From Luteolibacter flavescens (GTDB lineage Bacteria; Verrucomicrobiota; Verrucomicrobiia; Verrucomicrobiales; Akkermansiaceae), in the NCBI RefSeq assembly GCF_025950085.1, contig NZ_JAPDDS010000020.1:1-64000 (forward strand): DNA of 64,000 bases, in the 5' to 3' direction. The notes under the pieces were generated by a model, which worked only from the letters and a program-made list of their open reading frames with translations, was not told the origin of the DNA and ran no database searches. Positions 40,001 to 48,332 of the stretch are shown in pieces (the stretch's first letter is position 1; every line of letters starts with the position of its first letter). Made by a program: the position numbers and the translations under genes.

Positions 40001-40216
40001 CAGCGTGGCGATCTCGGAGAAGGACGAGATCTTCGACGCCATCTCGGCCGCGCTGAGGCCATTGTAGCTCCAGACGATGGTGACCTCCGGGCTATCGACA
40101 CGCGGCAGGATATCCGTGGACATCCGCTTTGCCGACATGAGGCCGAAAAGCAGGATGAGGATACCGAGAACGCCGATGGTGTATTTGTAACGGAGTGCAA
40201 AAAGAACGATCCACAT
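37019..40216 (-). CDS. Efflux RND transporter permease (HAE1/AcrB superfamily)
   Basis: The start is set at the ATG of MWIVLFALRYKYTIG, which begins TM1; the longer open frame adds a non-conserved polar leader. The 1,065-aa protein has the RND layout: 12 helices and two large periplasmic loops. The TM4 region carries LGGLALAIGILVDNSLVEIENI, with the proton-relay acidic residues, and the second half repeats it with the VGVSTANSVLV segment. Drug or metabolite export is likely; substrate is not readable. It is co-transcribed with the adaptor downstream. Confidence 0.92.
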   Translation of the reverse strand: MWIVLFALRYKYTIGVLGILILLFGLMSAKRMSTDILPRVDSPEVTIVWSYNGLSAAEMASKISSFSEIATLNNVDDLLEVRSETSNGIGLVKLKFQPYVDINTALAQATSVSQTIIRRMPAGTTPPLIVRTSPSSVPIVQMVISSDTMTGGQLFDYARLTLRASLQSVPGMRISLPYGGAARQVMVDLDPEALNAFDISAAEVNAAVGRQNLTLPSGSLREGGRELPVELNASPENIQGFLDLPIRSVEGRTILLRDLANVRDGEAVSSNIARLNGQNAVMISILKLGNASTVDIIDGIMERLPEVRASAPEGMNIEPIFDQSVFVRAAVKGVEHEILLVGGLVAAVVLLFLGSWRSTLIVLTSIPLALLCSIVGLSLVGATFNLMTLGGLALAIGILVDNSLVEIENIKRQISLGKGVRQAIIDGAREVAFPEFVSTISICIVFLPIFLLSGTASYVFRPLALAVVFAMIASYLLARTLVPTLASIILPAEAAAEKKREGLPPRGFGKIHHGIESGVDRIAEFQGKILKFLMPRKYLILIPVLVAACIGGFSAWQSGREFFPKTDAGLIRLFVRIPSGIRIEDTSASLADIQREIRNVIPAEELQFIVENIGAPSSVNQAWVETTAISSSDGEILVQLQGDHGPSLGYEQKIREMLAEKFPDVQSFFRPADATSQTLASGAPTTFEVRFMGRDVPGNLALARKLRDDFSKVHGAVDVTLREVLDQPGYAIRVDRARAATFGITQQDAANAMLAALGSGGSIAPNYWSDPATGASYDVQVIAPPSNLVSVEQLLNLPIRGSAGTGSPVPLRAFATVVEKRAPASVSRTTLQPTYTVVANAAGRDLGSLTIELENMLAELRKQQKPGNKIELTGQAALMKSAYSELIGGLGLAAVLVFLVMVVNFQSWTLPFVAISGLPVAVSGALFGLWVTGTPLSVPALMGIIMVVGVSTANSVLVSSFARDRFDQGETALDAAIEAATTRLRPVMMTALAMILGVIPMALGHAEGGEQNAPLGRAVIGGLLFGTMASLFVVPIAFAFVRARFHPKKEESEEALPSTVIPEPS

Positions 40217-40405
40217 GATCTGTAGAGCCTCGGCGGCGGGTGCTGGAATTAACGATGACCAAGATGCCGCGGAACCGGCCGGTATTCCCGATTTTCCCGA
40301 TGGGAAACGATCACCGTGGCAGCGCGATCCGCGCCACCTTCGTTCGATGAACGTCAAACGTCGCGTGTTTTTTCGGTTTGAAACACTTTTTCCGGAGAAA
40401 TGCCG

Positions 40406-40429
40406 CTACGGTGATTTCCGTAGGAGGAG
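40406..40429 (+). promoter_or_regulatory. Strong Shine-Dalgarno next to a small hairpin before the DUF1080 gene
   Basis: GGAGGAG (40423-40429) lies 6 nt before the ATG, the strongest ribosome-binding site in the window. The hairpin CTACGG-TGATTT-CCGTAG (40406-40423) abuts it and could modulate translation. Confidence 0.45.
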
Positions 40430-40435
40430 CTACCC

Positions 40436-41104
40436 ATGAAACCCATCATCCTGCTCCCGCTTCTCGCCGTGACCGCCCTCGCCGAACCGGTCGCCCTCTT
40501 CAATGGCAAGGACCTCACCTGCTGGAAGGCGGATGTCCCGGAGGCGGACAAGAAGCCGGACATCGCCCCGAGCTTCATCGTCCGCGATGGTAATCTCGTC
40601 TCCCTCGGCAAGCCGCTCGGCCATCTGGTCACGGAGCAGGAGTACGCCAACTACCGGCTGACCGTGGAGTATCGCTTCCCGGACAAGGGAGGGAACTGCG
40701 GCGTGCTCGTCCATGCCTCGAAGCCGCGGGCACTCTACGGCATGTTTCCGCAGTCCATCGAGGTGCAGATGCAGTCCGGCAACGCGGGAGACTTCTGGTG
40801 CATCGGCGAGAACATCGAGGTGCCGGACATGGAGAAGCGCCGCCCTCACAAGGAGGGACAGAAATTCGGCGGAGGCCCGGACGACGCGCGCAACATCAAG
40901 AACCTGACCGACGACTCCGAGAAGCCTCTCGGCGAGTGGAACACGATGGTGATCACCTGCAAGGGCGACACCGTGACCGTGGAGGTCAATGGCACCGAAG
41001 TGAATGCGGGCAACAAGGCAACCGCGAGCAAGGGGAAGATCGCCCTGCAGGCCGAGGGGACCGAGGTGGAATTCCGCAAGGTGGAACTCGAGCCCGTGAG
41101 ATAA
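40436..41104 (+). CDS. Secreted DUF1080 (3-keto-disaccharide hydrolase-like) protein
   Basis: The 222-aa protein has a short signal peptide (MKPIILLPLLAVTALA) and one DUF1080 LamG-type jelly-roll. Family marks are FNGKDLTCWKA near the N-terminus, FPDKGGNCGVLVH, the SIEVQMQSGNAGDFW strand, and GEWNTMVITCKGDTVTVEVNG. Relatives cleave 3-keto-glycosides or bind carbohydrate. The product is probably periplasmic. The same fold occurs as the tail of the GH127-like proteins. It is followed by a lipoprotein gene 48 bp downstream. Confidence 0.88.
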   Translation: MKPIILLPLLAVTALAEPVALFNGKDLTCWKADVPEADKKPDIAPSFIVRDGNLVSLGKPLGHLVTEQEYANYRLTVEYRFPDKGGNCGVLVHASKPRALYGMFPQSIEVQMQSGNAGDFWCIGENIEVPDMEKRRPHKEGQKFGGGPDDARNIKNLTDDSEKPLGEWNTMVITCKGDTVTVEVNGTEVNAGNKATASKGKIALQAEGTEVEFRKVELEPVR

Positions 41105-41152
41105 GTCACGAAGATCTCGCCGGGACGCATGCGGTGAGATATCAGGTGCCGC

Positions 41153-42403
41153 ATGCGTTGCTTGTCCTCCCTCATCGCCGTGCCGCTTGTCCTCGGCGCT
41201 GTCTCTTGTCGCAAAGAAAGCTCCACCCAGCCCGGACCACCGGTCGCAACCCCGGAAACTGCCGCGACCGAAACCACAACCGCTGACGAGGAGGTCAACG
41301 ACAAGAGTGCGAACATCCACGAAGAGGTCGCAGCCGCGGCCAAGGATGGCGATCGCGAGAAGCTGCTGCGGCTCTGGTCCACCGGGGCGCTGGTCGATGA
41401 ACTTGTGAGCCGCGGCTATCTCGGCGAGCCCGACGCGGAGGCGAAGTCACGCGCGAAAGCGGCGATCGACGAGCACTCCGACCTGCTCGCCTCCTATCTT
41501 GAAAAACGCATCGGCGAATCGTGGCAGCCCTACATGACCAGCGTGACGACGTCCGGGCTGCAGGTGAGCATTTATCGCACTCGCCAGGAAGACGGGTCGC
41601 GCGACACGGTGATGCGCTTCTGGTATCGCTCGCATGAAGGACGCACACAACTCGTCGATTGCGAGGACATGACGCTCGGCTATCGCGCCTCCACGCTGCT
41701 GCTCGGCCTGGTGGCTCCGGCGGAGCTATCGTGGCGGCAGCCCTTGCTGGACCTTATGGCAAAGATCAGCCAGGCAGGCAGCGAGAGCACCTTTGTCGTA
41801 GCTGCCGCCGTCGGCGATGAGGCCGACGCCTTGATCGCCGCAAATCCTCCCGACGAGCTGAAGGCCTTTGCCTACAAGCTGAAGGCCGAGCGCCTGCTCA
41901 TGGAGGGCAAGCCCGCTGATGCGCTGAAGGCGATCAAGGAATTCGCCGCCGCTTCACCGGGCTCACCCTGGGCGGAGTTCCTGCGCGGGATGGCGCTGAT
42001 GTATCTCCACCGGGAATTCGAGGCGATCACCGCATTCAACAGCTACGGGAAGCTCGCGGGATGGGATGCCACAGCCCACGACTACATCGCGTGGTGCCAC
42101 TACATGGAGGGCAACGAGAAGTCGGCGATCGAACACGCGAAGCAGGGCCTGCTGCTCAACAAGGACATGACCGGTTGCCTGCTGACCATGGTCTGCTCCA
42201 GCAAGCCTGCGGAAATCGCGCAGCTCGGCAGCTACTTCAAGAACACCTTCGACTCCGAGCAGACCTACGCCTACGTGCTGGACGAAACCATGGACATGGA
42301 TGACCCGGGGGTTCCCAAGGCGGTATTCTCGCTGATGGAGACTGAGCTTCCAAAGAGCGGGCTGCTTGAGGACTACCGGAAGAAGGTTCAAGCAATCGAC
42401 TGA
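41153..42403 (+). CDS. Lipoprotein with TPR-like C-terminal region, unknown
   Basis: The 416-aa protein has a lipoprotein signal with Cys19 (LVLGAVSC), then a Pro/Thr/Glu-rich linker. A globular middle part lies at about 60-200. A helical-hairpin region (about 240-350) contains LLMEGKPADALKAIKEFAAASPGSP, resembling TPRs. It should be lipid-anchored in the envelope. No family is recognised. It is in the same direction as the DUF1080 gene and may be co-transcribed. Confidence 0.7.
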   Translation: MRCLSSLIAVPLVLGAVSCRKESSTQPGPPVATPETAATETTTADEEVNDKSANIHEEVAAAAKDGDREKLLRLWSTGALVDELVSRGYLGEPDAEAKSRAKAAIDEHSDLLASYLEKRIGESWQPYMTSVTTSGLQVSIYRTRQEDGSRDTVMRFWYRSHEGRTQLVDCEDMTLGYRASTLLLGLVAPAELSWRQPLLDLMAKISQAGSESTFVVAAAVGDEADALIAANPPDELKAFAYKLKAERLLMEGKPADALKAIKEFAAASPGSPWAEFLRGMALMYLHREFEAITAFNSYGKLAGWDATAHDYIAWCHYMEGNEKSAIEHAKQGLLLNKDMTGCLLTMVCSSKPAEIAQLGSYFKNTFDSEQTYAYVLDETMDMDDPGVPKAVFSLMETELPKSGLLEDYRKKVQAID

Positions 42404-42433
42404 TCTACTACGTCCGCAGTAGATGGTTTGGAA

Positions 42434-42488
42434 TGAGGAGCGTGGACGTTCCGTCCACGCCGTGTCGACCGGAGGCCGACACTCCTCA
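42434..42488. repeat. Branched palindromic (cloverleaf-like) REP element
   Basis: The outer arms TGAGGAG (42434-42440) and CTCCTCA (42482-42488) enclose two hairpins: GCGTGGACG/CGTCCACGC (42440-42448, 42452-42460) and GTGTCG/CGACAC (42462-42467, 42477-42482). It sits between convergent stops and may act as a terminator. The first hairpin shares its core with the repeat at 35888-35912. Confidence 0.75.
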
Positions 42489-42489
42489 G

Positions 42490-44997
42490 CTACACCCGGC
42501 GGAGGACGATCCCGGCGATCATGAAGACGATGGCCGCAAGCCCGGCCCACGGCAGGGCGCTCGTGCGGATGCGCACCACCGGAATGCCATCGCGCGGAGC
42601 GGCGGAGACAAAGCTCTCCACCTTCGCCAGGGTGGGATCGGGCTGACCGGACAGGCGATACTCCGCCGGATAGCCGCGCTCCCAGCGGAGCGTCTTCACC
42701 TTGCCTCGCTCGGGATCGTGAAGGCGTAGCGTCAGCCGCGGCGCATCGCCGGGATCGACGCGGACCCGGTAGCGACCGATGCCGCTTTCCTCGATGCTGA
42801 CGGGGAATTCCTTGCCGGTGTCATCCAGCGCGTGACCGGTCCACGGCACCGCGGAGAGTGCACGCCCGGCGTCATCGGTGGCGCGGACGTCGATGTCCCA
42901 GCGCCCGCGCTCGCGGTGCGAGGCCGTCTCGATGCCCACCGACTCCTCCTTCCGCAGCGCGCCACGGAAGACCTGCGCCCAGAATTTCCCGCAGCCCTGC
43001 CAGGCCAGCCACTCACTGCCCCAGCGCTCGGTGAGGTCGCCGGTGAAGGCGATGCCGGTGCCAAGACCGAAGCGCCCCACCGCCAGCAGCGGATCGCCGG
43101 ACTCGACCGCGAGTAGCACCTGCGCGGTCGGCTTTGGCCGGGCCATCACGTAGCCGAGCACCGGAGGAAAAGCCGCGCTTTCAAAGCCAGCCATGATGGG
43201 ATGCTCGGTCACGCCCGCCGGCTCGTAGAGGTCTTCTTTGATCGCGGAGCGCGAGGCCTGCATCGTCTCGCGGGTGAAAATCTGCGGGACATTCTCGGGC
43301 GCATCCGTCTGATAGAAACGCCCGCGCCCGGCCTCCGCCATCTGCGAAAGCAGGTCACCCGCCGCGCCCTGACCCATCGCCACGGTGGATACGGTCATAC
43401 CGGAGTCGGACATCTCGCGGCACAGCTCGACGATGTTCATCGGATCGAACTGGCCGTCGGTGAGGCCGATCACGTGCTTCAGCTTCGCGCTCGCGCCGCG
43501 CAAGATATCGCGCGCCTGCACAATGCCCGGCTGCATGTTCGTGCCGCCACCCTCAGCAATCGAGTCGATGGCCGCGGCGACCTGTGCGCGGTTGGCCGCG
43601 GAGGTGAGGTCGAGCACGAGCTGCGGCTGATCGTCGAAGGCGATGACCGCGATCTGGTCCTGATTCCCCAGAAGCTCCGCCGCGCTGCGTGCCGCCTGGC
43701 GAGCTAGCTCCAGCGGCGGACCGGACATCGAACCGGACTTGTCGATCACCAGCACCATCGCGAGCGAAGGCTTCTCCTTGTCCTTCTCGAAGCGCGAGAC
43801 GAGGGGCAGCACCTCTTCCACCGGCGTCTTGAAATAGCCGCCGATGCCGAAGGTATTTTCCGAGCCGGTCATGATGAGACCGCCGCCGAAGTCGGTGACG
43901 TAGCGCTTCAGCGAGGCCATCTGCTTCGGCGAGATCGCGGTCGCGGGCACGTCGGCCAGCACGATGGCATCGAATGCCAGGATCTCCTCGAAGGAATCCG
44001 GCAAGCCGCGCGCGCCACGCGTCTCCAGCGTCACGTCCTGCTCGCGCATCAGGCGCTCGAAGGGCCGCATCTGCGCGGGCTTCTCGTGGATCACGAGGAT
44101 GCGCGGCTTCCCACGCACCGGCAGTGTCATCGAGAGGTGGTTGTTCGCGGGGAACCAGTCATCGTCCGGGACCAACTCCGCATCCCACACGGTATCGCCG
44201 GAGGTGACCATGCGGACCTCGGCATGACAGGCGGTCTCTTCCTTCGCGGTGAGCTTGATGGACTGCTCCGCCACGGCGACGCCGCGGTGGATGAGGCGCA
44301 GCTTCGCATTCATGTCGCGGTTCGACGCGACCTTCACGGTGAAGCGCACCATCTCCCCCTCGAAGGCGAGCGGGGTGCCCGCCTCGATGGAGGTAACCGC
44401 GGCCTCTGGCTTGTCGAGCGAGCCGAGCTTCACGAAGCGCAGGTCGGTCTTCTCCGTGGAAAGACGTTCCGCCGCCTCTGCCACCGGCCCTTCTAACAGA
44501 CCGTCCGAAAGCACCACGATGCGCCGCCCGCGATTCGCCGGGAGGTCGAAGCGAGCCCCGGCCAAGGCACCCGCAAGATCCGTGGACGAGCGGAATGCGG
44601 CATCGCCACGGCCTGCCTCGCACTCGGCGATGAATTTCTCCGCCTGCTCGAAATCGCTGCGCCGCAGCTCCCGTGCGAAGAGGAAGAGCGACCAGGTATC
44701 GCCGGGCCTGAGACCCTCGACGGACTTCCTGATCTCCGCGATGCCTCGCCGCATCTCGCCGGGATCGACGGACTCGGATCCATCTAACAGGAACGCGACA
44801 TGGACGTCATCGCTCTTGCGCGTGAAGAACGGGCGGCACAGCGCGAGCAGCAGCAGGAGCAGCGCGATGAAACGACAGAGCGTCGCCGCCAGCTTCATGG
44901 CCGGCGGGCGGTCCACCAGCGAGCGCCGGTAAACGAGGAAGAACAGCGGCACGGCAATCGCCAGGCCGAGGAGGGGCATCCAGGTGAGCAGTTCCAT
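42490..44997 (-). CDS. Large membrane VWA-domain protein (BatB-like), last gene of the Bat-like operon
   Basis: The 835-aa protein has two N-terminal helices (about 5-23 and 38-56) and a first VWA-like domain with a degenerate MIDAS (DGSES, 72-76). A beta-sandwich follows, then a class-I amidotransferase-like segment (about 298-400), a second VWA with intact MIDAS DKSGSMS (419-425), and a C-terminal helix. Such proteins pair with MoxR ATPases in Bat-type systems. The gene starts 6 bp after the stop of the preceding VWA gene. The combined VWA/amidotransferase fold is common in planctomycetes and verrucomicrobia, but its function is unknown. Confidence 0.82.
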   Translation of the reverse strand: MELLTWMPLLGLAIAVPLFFLVYRRSLVDRPPAMKLAATLCRFIALLLLLLALCRPFFTRKSDDVHVAFLLDGSESVDPGEMRRGIAEIRKSVEGLRPGDTWSLFLFARELRRSDFEQAEKFIAECEAGRGDAAFRSSTDLAGALAGARFDLPANRGRRIVVLSDGLLEGPVAEAAERLSTEKTDLRFVKLGSLDKPEAAVTSIEAGTPLAFEGEMVRFTVKVASNRDMNAKLRLIHRGVAVAEQSIKLTAKEETACHAEVRMVTSGDTVWDAELVPDDDWFPANNHLSMTLPVRGKPRILVIHEKPAQMRPFERLMREQDVTLETRGARGLPDSFEEILAFDAIVLADVPATAISPKQMASLKRYVTDFGGGLIMTGSENTFGIGGYFKTPVEEVLPLVSRFEKDKEKPSLAMVLVIDKSGSMSGPPLELARQAARSAAELLGNQDQIAVIAFDDQPQLVLDLTSAANRAQVAAAIDSIAEGGGTNMQPGIVQARDILRGASAKLKHVIGLTDGQFDPMNIVELCREMSDSGMTVSTVAMGQGAAGDLLSQMAEAGRGRFYQTDAPENVPQIFTRETMQASRSAIKEDLYEPAGVTEHPIMAGFESAAFPPVLGYVMARPKPTAQVLLAVESGDPLLAVGRFGLGTGIAFTGDLTERWGSEWLAWQGCGKFWAQVFRGALRKEESVGIETASHRERGRWDIDVRATDDAGRALSAVPWTGHALDDTGKEFPVSIEESGIGRYRVRVDPGDAPRLTLRLHDPERGKVKTLRWERGYPAEYRLSGQPDPTLAKVESFVSAAPRDGIPVVRIRTSALPWAGLAAIVFMIAGIVLRRV

Positions 44998-45003
44998 GCA
45001 GGG

Positions 45004-46752
45004 TCAGCCGGCCTTGCGGCGATGATAGAGGAGGAATTCGATGACGAGCATCGCGATGGCCAGCAGCAGCAGCCAGAAGGAGATGGGATAGCCGCGCTCG
45101 ACCGAGGCACCGCTGTCGGCAGGGCCGCTGCCGTCCAGCACGGTCTCCGAGCGCTCGAAGAGCGCGCCGCCGAACCAGCGTGGCCCGGCCTGCGTGGTCG
45201 CGAGGTAGTGGCCGAATTTCGACACGGTGAAATCACCGTCCGGGATGGAGCCACCGTCCGGCTTCGTGACCGGGCCGCCGGCATTCACCCGCGAGCCAGT
45301 GGGGTGCGCCGAGCGCAGCGCAGGGCCACGGCCGCTGAGATCGATGGCCGCGCCATGGACCAGCGCGGGAAAGACCGGCGAGAAGAAGAACTCGCCCTTC
45401 GACGGATCGAGATTCACCACGAGAGCATCGCGGCCTTCCACGCGGGCCTTCCAGATGAGCGGCTTCCCGGTCTCGGATGCGGCGAGGATCAAGGCACCGG
45501 CGACGGGCGTGAGATCGCGCGCGCCCTCGAAACGCATCGCTTCGAGATCCAGATGCTTTGTCACCGGATGGCCGGGGATTTTCGACTCCGCGGCGAGCAC
45601 CTCGATTTCCCCTGCCCCGCCGGTCCAGAAGGGCGACTCGCCGGTCGGCGCGAAAATCACCTGCCGCGGATCCGTGGTCGGGCTCCCCTGGGAGATGGTG
45701 ACATCCGCCCCCTCGTCCACGAGGGAAAGCATGCCGCCGGTCTGCGCGAATGACTCGACGCAGCGCTGGAAGAAAAGCGGCTGCGGGCCGACGACCTTTA
45801 CGGTGACGGGCTTCGGCTCGGCGAGACCGAGGGCAACCACATTGTCCGTCGCAAGCGCATCGGGGAACTTCAATTCGGCGGTCCACCGGCCCGGCGTGGC
45901 ATCGTCGATATCCAGCGTGTCGCTGGTCTCCTCGCCGGGCTTGAGAGTCACCGGGACAAGGCGGGCGAGGCCCATCTCATCGTGGCGCAGCTCCAGCTCC
46001 GCGCTCGTCTCCTGCTTCACCGAGGAGGCGATACGGTAGAAGAACACGGCACCGCGCGTGGTGCCGGGCTTGCGGTCCAGATCCGCGGCGATGAAGCCGG
46101 CATTGGGCGCGGACGGGGTGAGGCGCATGATTTCCACGCCGGGATCAAGGCCTTCCCATCCGGGATTCCCATCGGTGATGAGCAGCACGCGCCCGGCACT
46201 GCCCGCGCCCTTCGCGCAGGAGTTCAGCGCGGCCACGGTCTGCGGCCCCACGGGCACGTCGGCCACCTGCAGGCGCGAGATGGCGTCGGTGAGATCCTTC
46301 GGCGAATCGCTGGCGTGACTGAGGAAATCGAGCTCGCCCGAGGCGGTGGCCAGCGCGGCACGGCGGGTGCCATTGAGCGCGCGGATGATGTCGCGGGCGC
46401 GGTCCTTCGCGTCTTCCAGACCGTCCTTGCCACTGCCATCGGCTCCCGTCTTCGCCCGCATGGAGGGCGAGGTGTCGATGACGATGAGCAGGTCACGCTT
46501 GTCCTGCGATGCCGGACGCGGCCCCGCCGCGGCGAAGGCGATGGCCCCGAGTGCGAGCGCGAGCAGCAGCAGCGAGAAGAGATCACGCAGGCGCTGGAAG
46601 AGCGATGATGCCTTCTTCTCCTGGAAGATCTTTTCCCAGAGGAAGAGTGCATTCACCGGGAAGCGGCGCGGGCGGACCTTCAGGAAATACGCCGCGGCGA
46701 GTGGCGCGAGCGCCGCGAGCATCCACAGGAAGCTGGGGGAGGTGAAGTTCAT
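45004..46752 (-). CDS. BatA-type membrane protein with VWA domain
   Basis: The 582-aa protein starts with the BatA N-terminal domain: helix 1 at about 8-23, the FPVNALFLWEKI motif, and helix 2 at about 58-77. A VWA domain follows with DTSPSM (93-98), a non-canonical MIDAS with Pro for Gly. A long beta-rich region leads to one C-terminal helix (about 555-575). It is predicted to sit in the inner membrane with its large domain outside. It is transcribed between the DUF58 and second VWA genes. Confidence 0.85.
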   Translation of the reverse strand: MNFTSPSFLWMLAALAPLAAAYFLKVRPRRFPVNALFLWEKIFQEKKASSLFQRLRDLFSLLLLALALGAIAFAAAGPRPASQDKRDLLIVIDTSPSMRAKTGADGSGKDGLEDAKDRARDIIRALNGTRRAALATASGELDFLSHASDSPKDLTDAISRLQVADVPVGPQTVAALNSCAKGAGSAGRVLLITDGNPGWEGLDPGVEIMRLTPSAPNAGFIAADLDRKPGTTRGAVFFYRIASSVKQETSAELELRHDEMGLARLVPVTLKPGEETSDTLDIDDATPGRWTAELKFPDALATDNVVALGLAEPKPVTVKVVGPQPLFFQRCVESFAQTGGMLSLVDEGADVTISQGSPTTDPRQVIFAPTGESPFWTGGAGEIEVLAAESKIPGHPVTKHLDLEAMRFEGARDLTPVAGALILAASETGKPLIWKARVEGRDALVVNLDPSKGEFFFSPVFPALVHGAAIDLSGRGPALRSAHPTGSRVNAGGPVTKPDGGSIPDGDFTVSKFGHYLATTQAGPRWFGGALFERSETVLDGSGPADSGASVERGYPISFWLLLLAIAMLVIEFLLYHRRKAG

Positions 46753-46897
46753 GGCCGATCAAGCTTCGTGGCGGAATGACGACGTCGTTCCAGTTGGAGA
46801 AGGCGTCGCCGGAGCATCGTGAGCGGCGGCATCATGCGCGCCTTGCCCTGCCGGAAGGGACGCAGTCCTTCCGCTACTAAGATGCATGAAAGGCTCC
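46753..46897. repeat. Operon gap with a solo REP element (46850-46877)
   Basis: The 145-bp gap between the DUF58 and BatA-type genes holds one copy of the palindrome GGAAGGGAC-GCA-GTCCTTCC followed by GCTAC. It matches the second core of the 145-bp array at 27140-27709. No gene is seen. Confidence 0.75.
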
Positions 46898-47794
46898 TCA
46901 CGCAGCGAGCCCTCCTCTCTGTAGGATGGCGCGGATCACCTCGTCGAAGGCCTCGCTGTCGAGCGTGCGGGTGAAGCCGATGCCGCGGCGCGCGCACTCG
47001 ACGCGCAACTTCTCATTCCACTCCGCCACGGCGGCGGCGTAAGCATCGAGCTCGCGGGCGGTCACGGTCACCTTGCGGCGCTTGCCGGACTCCACGCACT
47101 CCAACTCCAGATCGCCCTTGCGATCGCACTTCAGGTCCTCCTCGGACAGCACCTGGATCGCATGCACGTCATGGCCGAGACCGGAGAGCCGCTTGAGGCC
47201 TTCCTCAAATCCACCCGGGAAAAGGAAATCCGATACCACGACCACGAGTCCCTTCTTCCGGTGCCTCGCCTGGAGCGTCTTCACGCAGGTGTTGAAGTCG
47301 GTGTCCTTGCCGAAGCAGGTCGCGCTTTCCAACGAGCGGAGGAAAGGGAGCACCTTGCCACGGCCGCGCGACGCCTCAAGGAGCGGCCGCAATTCGTCCG
47401 CCATGCCGTAACAGGCCACGCGGTCCTGGCAATTCAGCCCGATGTAGCCGAGTGCCGCGGCGAGCTTGCGAGCCATCGCCGTCTTCGTCTGCATCGAGCG
47501 GCTCATATCCAGCAGGAGATAGACGGTCGCATCTTCCTCCAGTTCGAAAAGCTTGATGACCAGCTCGTCGAAGCGCGCATACACTCGCCAGTCGATGGCC
47601 CGGTAGTCATCGCCATGGCGATACTCGGCGTAGTCCGCGAAGGTGATGCCCGTGCCCTTGCGCGTGCTCTTGCGGTCCGCCTGCATCGACCCGCCCAGCA
47701 CGCGACGGACGAGAAGGAACAAGGTCTCCAAGCGACGGATGAACGCCGCGCCGGTCAGCTCGCCGGGAGGAAGGGATTCGAGGGGTTCGGGCAT
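46898..47794 (-). CDS. DUF58 (VWA-like) protein, MoxR partner
   Basis: The 298-aa protein has the DUF58 signature around YRHGDDYRAIDWRVYAR and a MIDAS-like DMSRSM (96-101). DUF58 proteins accompany MoxR ATPases and are thought to be substrates or adaptors in chaperone-like maturation. No membrane segment is present, so it is cytosolic. Its start lies 2 bp after the lipoprotein stop, indicating tight coupling to the inserted gene pair upstream. Confidence 0.9.
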   Translation of the reverse strand: MPEPLESLPPGELTGAAFIRRLETLFLLVRRVLGGSMQADRKSTRKGTGITFADYAEYRHGDDYRAIDWRVYARFDELVIKLFELEEDATVYLLLDMSRSMQTKTAMARKLAAALGYIGLNCQDRVACYGMADELRPLLEASRGRGKVLPFLRSLESATCFGKDTDFNTCVKTLQARHRKKGLVVVVSDFLFPGGFEEGLKRLSGLGHDVHAIQVLSEEDLKCDRKGDLELECVESGKRRKVTVTARELDAYAAAVAEWNEKLRVECARRGIGFTRTLDSEAFDEVIRAILQRGGLAA

Positions 47795-47796
47795 GG

Positions 47797-48282
47797 CTAC
47801 AATTGATTGACGAAATCTTCCAAATAGGAGTCGTAGCCGTTAAAGAATGCCCATCCGAATCGATCTACCTTAATAGATCGAACCACTCTGCCGGAGTTCA
47901 GATCGACGACTGATCCCTGTAACGTTTTCATCTGCCCGTCGAGGTAGGTGGTATAGGTGAAGCTCAACGCATAAACCGACCTCAACTGCTTTTCGCTAAA
48001 TGACTCGATCCGGCCGGTCGTGCGGCTCGGCTGATGAGACACCCCAAACTCTGTGACCACTGATCGCCGGGCAACGTCGTCAGAGACCACGTTGTATCCG
48101 CGGTTAACCAAAAGATGCTCAATCTCCTCTCGGAAACCTAGGTGATCGCTTCGTTTGCACGTGACCGTTATCGTTGCGGCGGTCGGGACCGCTGCAGCTG
48201 ACGTAGGACGACTGCTGGAAGCACAGGAGGAAAGGAGAGCCAACGAGGTGAGCGCAAGTAAAGCGAATCGAAGGAGATTCAT
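47797..48282 (-). CDS. Small lipoprotein, unknown, inside the Bat-like operon
   Basis: The start is placed at 48282, where MNLLRFALLALTSLALLSSC is a lipoprotein signal with lipobox LSSC (Cys20). The 161-aa product then has an alpha/beta domain with VTCKRSDHLGFREEIEHLL and SGRVVRSIKVDRFGWAFF. No family is recognised. Base composition is visibly less GC-rich than the flanking MoxR and DUF58 genes, so recent gain is possible. It is transcribed with the operon. Confidence 0.65.
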   Translation of the reverse strand: MNLLRFALLALTSLALLSSCASSSRPTSAAAVPTAATITVTCKRSDHLGFREEIEHLLVNRGYNVVSDDVARRSVVTEFGVSHQPSRTTGRIESFSEKQLRSVYALSFTYTTYLDGQMKTLQGSVVDLNSGRVVRSIKVDRFGWAFFNGYDSYLEDFVNQL

Positions 48283-48332
48283 AACGTCGTTGAGAATATT
48301 GAGGAGGGCGTGAATGGCAATCGTGAGGAGCT

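Noticed and set aside
40350-40392. TCAAAC and GTTTGA half-sites near the RND/DUF1080 divergent region, similar to the GH127-like operator
   Set aside because: The spacing is 16 nt instead of 9 between the hexamers and the flanks do not match, so a shared regulator is not supported.
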